Source of the DNA: an uncultured Eubacteriaceae bacterium
GTDB taxonomy: Bacteria; Bacillota; Clostridia; Oscillospirales; Acutalibacteraceae
NCBI GenBank assembly: GCA_937905915.1
Contig: CALCVR010000349.1
Coordinates: 1-6,107 of the forward strand
Direction: 5' to 3'
DNA length: 6,107 bases
A model generated the notes under the pieces. It had not been told where the DNA came from. It made no database searches and saw nothing but the letters and a program-made list of their open reading frames with translations. Below, one piece after another: positions 1 through 5,058 of this stretch (position 1 is its first letter; each line of letters begins with the position of its first letter). Made by a program: the position numbers and the translations under genes.

Positions 1-240
1 AGAAAAGTTTCCAAGGAGCAGTACGACGAGTTTCGCTCTAAAATGGAGGAAAAATACGGCTACGACGATATGAGCGACGAGGAGAAAAAAGACTTTGATG
101 AAAAGATCGATCAAGTAGCTGTGGTGGATGAAAAGACCGATCAAACCGATGCTGACGATGGCGATGAAAGAGAGGAAAGGGAACACGGGGATGGTCATCC
201 CCACAGCTTGGATGACGACGATGACGAATATATTCGTTGA
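1..240 (+). CDS. Small acidic protein, paralogue A (5' end cut by window edge)
   Basis: The frame is open from the first base and ends at TGA 238-240, giving 79 visible residues. Aligning it with the next gene (MEKEVVSKEQ against RKVSKEQ) suggests that only about three codons, including the start, lie outside the window. I do not recognise the family. The visible protein is extremely acidic, with about 32 Asp/Glu in 79 residues, and ends in a run of five Asp followed by EYIR. It has no signal peptide, no membrane segment and no cysteine. The N-terminal half (VSKEQYD, GYDDMSDEE, FD.K.DQV) is shared with the following gene, while the tail is divergent and low in complexity, with a short His-containing stretch (HGDGHPH). 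Strong negative charge in a small protein fits an adaptor, a chaperone-like partner or a nucleic-acid mimic, but none of these is shown. It lies 23 bases upstream of its paralogue and is probably co-transcribed with it. Confidence 0.8.
   Translation, partial: RKVSKEQYDEFRSKMEEKYGYDDMSDEEKKDFDEKIDQVAVVDEKTDQTDADDGDEREEREHGDGHPHSLDDDDDEYIR
187..202. repeat. Short perfect inverted repeat inside paralogue A
   Basis: GGGGATG (187-193) and CATCCCC (196-202) are exact reverse complements separated by GT. In RNA the inner pair would open, leaving about six base pairs and a four-base loop. It lies in the divergent acidic tail, where it encodes part of the His-containing stretch, and no T-run follows, so it is not a conventional terminator. 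It could be chance or a weak intra-operon hairpin. Confidence 0.35.
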
Positions 241-252
241 CGAGAAAAAGAG

Positions 253-258
253 AGGGAG
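253..258 (+). promoter_or_regulatory. Ribosome binding site deciding the ATG 264 start
   Basis: AGGGAG lies five bases before ATG 264. The same frame can be opened nine codons earlier at TTG 237, but that codon overlaps the upstream stop and has no comparable site in front. Homology with paralogue A begins only after the ATG 264 region, so ATG 264 is preferred. Confidence 0.65.
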
Positions 259-263
259 ACATC

Positions 264-506
264 ATGGAAAAAGAAGTGGTTTCCAAAGAGCAATACGACG
301 CTGTTGCTCAGGAATTACGTCAGCGGCATGGTTATGACGATATGAGCGATGAGGAGAGAGAAGCCTTTGATGCAAAGCTGGATCAAGTGATAGAAGTGGA
401 TGACAAGTCCACTGACCAGAATGATACCATCGATCCTTCCGATTCTGCCGACGATGAAGAAGGGGAAGCAGGCATTGGAGCTAAGGTATTGCGAAGAACC
501 AGATGA
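264..506 (+). CDS. Small acidic protein, paralogue B
   Basis: This 80-residue protein starts at ATG 264 behind AGGGAG and stops at TGA 504-506. It has about 25 Asp/Glu against about 11 Lys/Arg. Over its first 43 comparable residues it is gap-free with the preceding gene, with about 25 identities: VSKEQYD and GYDDMSDEE are identical, FD.K.DQV..VD.K is conserved, and the ten residues between the two blocks are all different. The family is not recognised, and there is no signal peptide, membrane segment or cysteine. The last residues (GIGAKVLRRTR) are basic, unlike the acidic tail of paralogue A. An acidic tail ending PDEFLV sits in the +1 frame up to TAA 517-519, so the annotated C-terminus could result from a one-base frameshift. 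The gene lies 52 bases before the ATPase. A role as adaptor or partner of the ATPase is inferred from position only. Confidence 0.82.
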   Translation: MEKEVVSKEQYDAVAQELRQRHGYDDMSDEEREAFDAKLDQVIEVDDKSTDQNDTIDPSDSADDEEGEAGIGAKVLRRTR

Positions 507-558
507 ATTTTTAGTATAAGCCATATTTGAAGTTATCTTTAGAAATGGGGGGATCCCT
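507..558 (+). other. Longest intergenic gap, between paralogue B and the ATPase
   Basis: This 52-base, AT-leaning stretch is the longest gap in the window. It holds a TATAAG at 515-520 but no convincing -35 partner, and there is no stem followed by a T-run. It ends in the ribosome binding site of the ATPase. In the +1 frame relative to paralogue B, its first 13 bases continue an acidic coding-like tail to TAA 517-519. Confidence 0.5.
547..552 (+). promoter_or_regulatory. G-rich ribosome binding site for the GTG start at 559
   Basis: A run of six G lies six bases before GTG 559. The next in-frame candidates, ATG 679 and ATG 727, have no purine-rich site at a suitable distance. This decides in favour of the GTG start, which adds a 40-residue Ser/Gly/Pro-rich leader compared with ATG 679. 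Confidence 0.65.
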
Positions 559-3500
559 GTGCCAAACAACGCAACTCCAGCTGGAACCACTCATCGAGCG
601 GCCAGGCGCCCGCAGCCGACCTCAGGAAGCAGTGGAAGCTCGTCTCTCCCTACGGGAGGCAAGAGAACCATCCAGCCCATGGCTACACCGGATAGCAAAC
701 AACAAAAAAAGGCCAAAAAGCTGCTGATGGATGCGCATCAGTTGAATATTCTGCAAAATGATTTGCGTATTGTAGGGGTTTACGTCAACAGCAGACATTT
801 GGAGATGTTGTCTCCTGCCGGCAAAGATTGCCTTTATACCAGTGTAGTCAATAAACTGGATCCTTTGCAGTGCAACCGGACAGGAATCGCTGTGTATCAG
901 ATCACCAAGTTGATGTACAATGAGGAAGAAAACTCCTATGAGAAATTAGTCAGTGTGTATTCTGCCCTCAATAGTTTTGGTGGTGTGACGGCGCTGATTT
1001 TGCAAAGCGACGGAGACAGCGTGCGTCTTTATCTGTGTACCAATACCAGCGGAAACAGCAAAATTGCAGGAGAATTGTTGGCTGGCAATCTAAAGGGACA
1101 TTTCCCAGGATGTGAAATCACTGAACTTTCCGAATCACAAAAGAACGCGTTGCTCAATTCCTGTGGGCCAAAGGGGGCCTATCCGGCTGGACGGACGGTT
1201 CGATCCTTAAGTATGATTCCTAGCCGGCGGGAGGAAGAGATCCAAAAGGATCGGGAACTCAGTGCCCAGGGATGTGAAAAATTCATCGACGCCATGAACG
1301 GGAAGAAATATACATTGATTATTTTGTCCCAGTGCGTTTCCCCGGATGCCATGGACGACTGCCGGGAGGGCCTGGAGAATCTTTATACTTGTTTGTCCCC
1401 TTACGCAAAAGAAACCGTGTCCTACGGTGAAAATGAATCGGACACGGTCAATTATTCTATTTCAAGCAACATCAACCATTCGGTTTCCCATAGCATCTCC
1501 CGCTCCTTTGGCACCTCCCATACCTCCAGCATCTCCAATGGACGCAGCTATAACCGCGGCAGTGGATCGGCCATATTCAATATGCACTTTAACAGCGGAA
1601 GCGGGACCTCCAGCAGTACGGGCTCTGCCACCGGAACCAGCCAAGGAAGCAGTATGGGAGAAAATACATCGGAGGCTATGGGATCGGGCGATACACAAGG
1701 GACAGGAAGCTCTACCGGAACCAACCGCTCTCTGACCATCAACCGGGACAATAAGTCGGTGCAAAATTTGCTCTCCAAGCTGGAGGAGCATATCAAACGC
1801 ATCAATATGAGCCAAACCTTTGGAATGTGGAACAGCTGTTGTTATCTGATTACCGACGATGTAGCCACTGCCAACATGGGAACCAGTACGCTTGCGGCGT
1901 TGCTGGCCGGCGATTCCCAAGCCGCACCCAGGGCATATTGCAATCAATGGGATGCCACCAATGTAGCAGAACGGGAAAAAGTGCTGGAATACCTAGCCTA
2001 TCTTCATCATCCGGTCATTGATTTGGCTATGCTGGAAGAGACCACCGATCAGGCGGGAAACAAAACCCGTTCGGTGTTTCAAAAGGAAAAAGTGACTCCA
2101 GCTATGATGATCAGCGGAAAGGAGATCCCTACCTTGATGGCCTTACCCCGCAAATCGGTTCCCGGCATTGTGGTGGATAATATGGCGGAGTTCGGCCGCA
2201 ACATCCCGGAAAAATGGAAAAAGAAGATAAAACGTCCTATCCTATTCGGCAATGTGTATCACATGGGGCAGGAGGAAAAGACACAGGCCTTTTTGGATCT
2301 GGACACTTTTGCCTCCCACACCTTTATTTGCGGCGCATCCGGTTCAGGCAAGAGCAACACAACCTATCATTTGCTGCAAAAAATGATCGAAAATAAAGTC
2401 CCATTTCTGGTTATCGAACCGGCGAAAGGTGAATACAAAATCGAATTTGGCGGACTTCCCAACATCAATATTTTTACAGCCGATGAATCTCCCTATCGGC
2501 TTCTACAAATTAATCCTTTTGAATTCAGCGCTGGTATCCACATCCGAGAGCATTTAGACCAGGTGCTGCAAGTAGTAAGCGCCTGCTGGCCGCTGTACGG
2601 AGCCATGCCGGGATTGTTAAAACGTGCCTTTGAACAGGTTTACATCGACCACGGATGGGATTTGGAACATTCTGAACGCATTGTAGAAAAGGGAAGTAAA
2701 TTTCCCACCTTTCAGGATTTGGTGCCTGTGCTGGAACGAATTATCGACCATTCTCCTTATTCGGCCCAGACCAAGGGGGATTACAAAGGTGCTTTGCTTA
2801 ACCGGATTTCTTCTCTTTGCAATGGCTTTGAAGGACAGATCTTTGGCCGCAGCAGCGGGATTCCGGACCGTACCCTTTTTAACGAAAACACCATTGTGGA
2901 TTTAAGCAGCATTGGTTCAGATGAGACTCGTTCTCTCATCATGGGAGTTCTCATCATTAAGCTGAAAAATTTTAGAAAAGCAGGCAGCACACAGCCCAAC
3001 AGCAATTTGATCCATGTTACCGTGTTGGAGGAAGCTCATAACATTTTAAAACGGTGTTCTCAAGAAACCAATGTGGAATCGGGAAATGTGCAGGGAGCGG
3101 CGGTAGGAAGTCTTTGCCGGTGCATCGCTGAAATGCGCAGCGCAGGGGAAGGATTTATGATTATTGACCAGTCTCCCAGCGCAGTGGATGACGCCGCTAT
3201 TAAGAATACCGCCATTAAGATTGTCATGCGTCTGCCGGCTAAGGATGACTGTGAAGAAGTGGGGGCATCTTTAAGCCTCAAAGACGAGCAAATCCGGGAG
3301 TTAAGCCGGCTGGATGTAGGCGTCGCCGCCATTTATCACGCAGGATGGACCGATACCCTGTTAGCCAAAATGGGTGATGTTTGGGACAAACGGTATCGCG
3401 CCAAAACGCCGCCTATTTTAAACAACGGGGTCTTTACAAAAATCCAGGGGGCCGTCGTACAGCTTATGTACCATAGCCTATTGGAGGGCCAGGTTCGGAA

Positions 3501-4059
3501 CATCTATATGGATGTGCAAGAACTTTTAAATCTTCTATGCAAAGAAAGCAGCGCACTGAAGCCTCCGTTGCCGTCGGCTAAACAACAGGAGATTTTAGAC
3601 GAAGTGCAAATTTATCTCGACAATAACCAGTCGCTTATCCGGGCCAACGCATTTAAGGATTTACAGAGAACCTTTTTGGATTTTCTACTTAATTTTCTGC
3701 GCTTGGATAGCGTGATGCAAATTTTTCCCTTGGAAGGCGTTAATAAAAAATTTGATCTTATCGATACCAAGCTGACTCCAAAGGAGATTCGCACTGTTTT
3801 AAGATGGGAGAAAGATATCCGTTCCGGCATTTCCCGGTATTTATCCATGCCGGAGGAATGCGAGCCAATCAAAGCTTATCGTTGGCCCCTAAATGCCACA
3901 GACGGCGAATACTTCTGGGAGCTATATGGAAAGATGCTCAAGCGGTATGCCACCAAAAAGATGCTGCAAAAAGACGGGGATGCCCGGTATGCCAATGCAA
4001 TAGACTACTTAAATTCCATCAAGTTCTTCCAACCATCAGCCCATAAAGGAAAGCGGTAG
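559..4059 (+). CDS. HerA/VirB4-like P-loop ATPase with internal Ser/Gly-rich segment
   Basis: This is a 1166-residue, probably ring-forming motor ATPase of the HerA/FtsK/VirB4 class (DUF87-like core). Seen in order: a low-complexity, basic N-terminal leader (1-56); an N-terminal domain (about 57-297) with a VirB4-like flavour (AGELLAGNLKGHFPGCEITEL); a Ser/Gly/Thr-rich segment (about 298-391); a bridging region (about 395-580) that includes a Cys pair in MWNSCCYL; the ATPase core; and a mostly helical C-terminal region (about 930-1166) ending in basic residues. The core has Walker A GASGSGKS (592-599, Lys598), an NPFEF motif downstream, Walker B VTVLEEAH (820-827, Glu824/Glu825), and MRSAG (859-863) followed by DQSPS (870-874), the Arg and Gln positions typical of HerA-class enzymes. 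There is no transmembrane segment or signal peptide, so it is likely cytoplasmic or membrane-recruited. No NurA nuclease is adjacent. It could pump DNA or protein; the toxin gene five bases downstream favours a link to effector handling, but that is inference. Confidence 0.92.
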   Translation: MPNNATPAGTTHRAARRPQPTSGSSGSSSLPTGGKRTIQPMATPDSKQQKKAKKLLMDAHQLNILQNDLRIVGVYVNSRHLEMLSPAGKDCLYTSVVNKLDPLQCNRTGIAVYQITKLMYNEEENSYEKLVSVYSALNSFGGVTALILQSDGDSVRLYLCTNTSGNSKIAGELLAGNLKGHFPGCEITELSESQKNALLNSCGPKGAYPAGRTVRSLSMIPSRREEEIQKDRELSAQGCEKFIDAMNGKKYTLIILSQCVSPDAMDDCREGLENLYTCLSPYAKETVSYGENESDTVNYSISSNINHSVSHSISRSFGTSHTSSISNGRSYNRGSGSAIFNMHFNSGSGTSSSTGSATGTSQGSSMGENTSEAMGSGDTQGTGSSTGTNRSLTINRDNKSVQNLLSKLEEHIKRINMSQTFGMWNSCCYLITDDVATANMGTSTLAALLAGDSQAAPRAYCNQWDATNVAEREKVLEYLAYLHHPVIDLAMLEETTDQAGNKTRSVFQKEKVTPAMMISGKEIPTLMALPRKSVPGIVVDNMAEFGRNIPEKWKKKIKRPILFGNVYHMGQEEKTQAFLDLDTFASHTFICGASGSGKSNTTYHLLQKMIENKVPFLVIEPAKGEYKIEFGGLPNINIFTADESPYRLLQINPFEFSAGIHIREHLDQVLQVVSACWPLYGAMPGLLKRAFEQVYIDHGWDLEHSERIVEKGSKFPTFQDLVPVLERIIDHSPYSAQTKGDYKGALLNRISSLCNGFEGQIFGRSSGIPDRTLFNENTIVDLSSIGSDETRSLIMGVLIIKLKNFRKAGSTQPNSNLIHVTVLEEAHNILKRCSQETNVESGNVQGAAVGSLCRCIAEMRSAGEGFMIIDQSPSAVDDAAIKNTAIKIVMRLPAKDDCEEVGASLSLKDEQIRELSRLDVGVAAIYHAGWTDTLLAKMGDVWDKRYRAKTPPILNNGVFTKIQGAVVQLMYHSLLEGQVRNIYMDVQELLNLLCKESSALKPPLPSAKQQEILDEVQIYLDNNQSLIRANAFKDLQRTFLDFLLNFLRLDSVMQIFPLEGVNKKFDLIDTKLTPKEIRTVLRWEKDIRSGISRYLSMPEECEPIKAYRWPLNATDGEYFWELYGKMLKRYATKKMLQKDGDARYANAIDYLNSIKFFQPSAHKGKR
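1450..1731 (+). other. Ser/Gly/Thr-rich low-complexity segment within the ATPase
   Basis: Residues about 298-391 of the ATPase contain roughly 29 Ser in 94 positions plus many Gly and Thr. The first part has an alternating pattern (SHSISRSFGTSHTSS), followed by short SG/TG units. Small nucleotide repeats such as ACCGGAACCA (1630-1639 and 1714-1723) recur. It is in frame and flanked by ordered-looking sequence, so it is a genuine internal linker or exposed loop, not an end effect. It separates the N-terminal domain from the region leading to the P-loop. Confidence 0.85.
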
Positions 4060-4062
4060 GGG
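4058..4062 (+). promoter_or_regulatory. AGGGG overlapping the ATPase stop; close to toxin start
   Basis: AGGGG overlaps the TAG stop of the ATPase (4057-4059) and ends only two bases before ATG 4065, which is closer than usual. An alternative in-frame start, ATG 4095, has GGAG (4080-4083) eleven bases upstream. The toxin may therefore start at either codon, and its translation is probably coupled to the end of the ATPase gene. Confidence 0.4.
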
Positions 4063-4064
4063 AT

Positions 4065-4622
4065 ATGAATCGGGAGATTGGAGAAAACGACTGCATGGAG
4101 GAAAATAGACAGGATTCCTCTGAAAAACAGCTGGAACAAGATCATGTAAAAAAGATAGCGGATCACTTTGAAGGGACCTATTCTTTAAAACCAAATGAGA
4201 AATACGAGGTCAACCGGTACCGTTATGAGACCGATAAATTAGGCCGTATTGAAAAGTGCGAGGGAACAATCCGATTAGAAAAGGGCAAAATAAATCCGGC
4301 CCATCAAACAAGGGCCGGCGGGGAAAACCGCGAAGAGCAGGACGATGGCGGGCATCTGATTGCCCGGAGATTTGGCGGATCGGAAAAGGTTGATAATATT
4401 GTGCCTATGGATCGTCATCTCAATCGGGGAGAATACAAGAAAATGGAAAACGAATGGGCCAATAAACTGGAGGATGGCGACACTGTGGATGTCAAAATCC
4501 GATGTAAATACGAGAAGGATAGCGACCGCCCATCGGAATTTATCGTCCGGTACAAAGTAACCGATGACACAGGCAAGTCTTATCACGAAGTCCGTCGTTT
4601 TAAAAATAGTGAAAGCGGGTGA
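4065..4622 (+). CDS. Free-standing DNA/RNA non-specific endonuclease toxin (Endonuclease_NS_2 type)
   Basis: This 185-residue protein matches the nuclease domain found at the C-terminus of YeeF-like LXG toxins. Visible family features are YEVNRYRYETDKLGRIEKCEG (about 47-67), a DDGGHLIARRFGG block with the presumed catalytic His97, IVPMD, and LNRGEYKKMENEW with the presumed metal-binding Asn120 and conserved Glu128/Asn129/Glu130. A YE.DS.RPSEF.V.Y strand region and a polar tail follow. The expected role is metal-dependent cleavage of nucleic acid in a susceptible cell. Family members usually sit behind a long delivery domain; here only about 45 charged residues precede the nuclease fold, with no LXG, WXG, signal peptide or Rhs/PAAR part. 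The gene lies five bases after the ATPase and six before the YezG-like gene. ATG 4095 is an alternative start that would shorten it by ten residues. Family assignment is firm; secretion and target are unknown. Confidence 0.88.
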   Translation: MNREIGENDCMEENRQDSSEKQLEQDHVKKIADHFEGTYSLKPNEKYEVNRYRYETDKLGRIEKCEGTIRLEKGKINPAHQTRAGGENREEQDDGGHLIARRFGGSEKVDNIVPMDRHLNRGEYKKMENEWANKLEDGDTVDVKIRCKYEKDSDRPSEFIVRYKVTDDTGKSYHEVRRFKNSESG

Positions 4623-4623
4623 T
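4618..4623 (+). promoter_or_regulatory. GGTGAT ribosome binding site overlapping the toxin stop
   Basis: GGTGAT matches the extended anti-Shine-Dalgarno complement, overlaps the toxin TGA (4620-4622) and lies five bases before ATG 4629. This couples immunity translation to toxin translation. It also rules out ATG 4622, which opens only an eight-codon frame. Confidence 0.55.
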
Positions 4624-4628
4624 GGAAA

Positions 4629-5045
4629 ATGAGCAATCAAATTCATGAGGATCCCAAACGCCTTCAGCAATTTTATGAGAAAATTGGGATGCTTTTGATC
4701 TCCTTACTGCCGGATACATGGGATCTTGTGGTGATGGGGTATTTTTTAGAAGGGGAGGACCGTATCCCTCACCAGCAGATCTTATACGATGCATTGGGCG
4801 ATGGCGAATACATTGATCTTATGGAACGGACATGGGACAATGAGGACCTAGAAGAAAGCGTGCTGGACTTGGGTGATCTATGCGCTAGAATGCAAAAATA
4901 CTGCAAATCATGCGGCGACGATTGGCAAAGCATGACCATCCGGTTGCAGCCGGATGGGGATTTTTCCGTCCAGTACGACTATCATACAATCGACTTCTAC
5001 GATATACGGTATATACAAGACTGGCAAAGCAGAAGTTTAGACTAA
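4629..5045 (+). CDS. YezG-family (DUF600) immunity protein
   Basis: This 138-residue acidic cytoplasmic protein matches the YezG immunity family, which neutralises YeeF-type nuclease toxins by binding them. Family-like features are an N-terminal helix with LQQFYEKIGMLLISLLPDTWD (about 11-31), a strand with YFLEGED, a central acidic helix (LDLGDLCARMQKYC, about 78-91), and the C-terminal signature W.SMTI.L..DG.FSVQYDY (about 99-117). The C-terminus has the usual aromatic/charged tail (YIQDWQSRSLD). Its position directly after an NS_2 nuclease is the classic toxin-immunity order and independently supports both assignments. It contains three cysteines and no signal peptide, and is about the usual family length. 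The start ATG 4629 is supported by GGTGAT. Which surface blocks the nuclease cannot be read from the sequence. Confidence 0.85.
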   Translation: MSNQIHEDPKRLQQFYEKIGMLLISLLPDTWDLVVMGYFLEGEDRIPHQQILYDALGDGEYIDLMERTWDNEDLEESVLDLGDLCARMQKYCKSCGDDWQSMTIRLQPDGDFSVQYDYHTIDFYDIRYIQDWQSRSLD

Positions 5046-5047
5046 AA

Positions 5048-5054
5048 GGGGGAG
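5048..5054 (+). promoter_or_regulatory. Ribosome binding site of the transglutaminase-like gene
   Basis: GGGGGAG lies four bases before ATG 5059 and directly follows the immunity stop TAA (5043-5045). It is strong and supports the start of a gene that runs off the window, for which no stop is available. Confidence 0.65.
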
Positions 5055-5058
5055 ACCT

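Larger units (their letters stand above)
8..389 (+). repeat. Diverged tandem gene duplication (8-117 and 280-389)
   Basis: Two copies of about 110 bases align without a gap at a constant offset of 272 bases. Conserved islands are GTTTCCAA.GAGCA.TACGACG at the 5' end and the stretch encoding GYDDMSDEE. Many differences fall in third codon positions, although the ten codons between the two conserved blocks have changed completely. Gap-free divergence under coding constraint indicates an old tandem duplication in which both copies stayed functional, rather than a recent assembly artefact. Confidence 0.8.

Noticed and set aside
515..520. TATAAG as a promoter -10 element before the ATPase
   Set aside because: No acceptable -35 hexamer lies about 17 bases upstream, and the short gap fits read-through from the upstream genes.
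1462..1947. A long antisense open frame (161 codons) opposite the ATPase
   Set aside because: It lies opposite the Ser/Gly-rich stretch of a clearly real gene, where biased codons keep the reverse strand open, and its protein is low-complexity without a recognisable motif.
559..4059. HerA-NurA DNA end-processing pair or a HerA-Sir2 type defence system
   Set aside because: The ATPase core fits HerA-class enzymes, but no NurA, Sir2 or DUF4297-like protein is in the window; the only nuclease is of the NS_2 toxin type with its own immunity gene.
4065..4622. LXG-type type VII secretion toxin
   Set aside because: Only the nuclease part matches YeeF-like toxins; the LXG domain is absent and the preceding gene is a soluble ATPase with its own stop codon.
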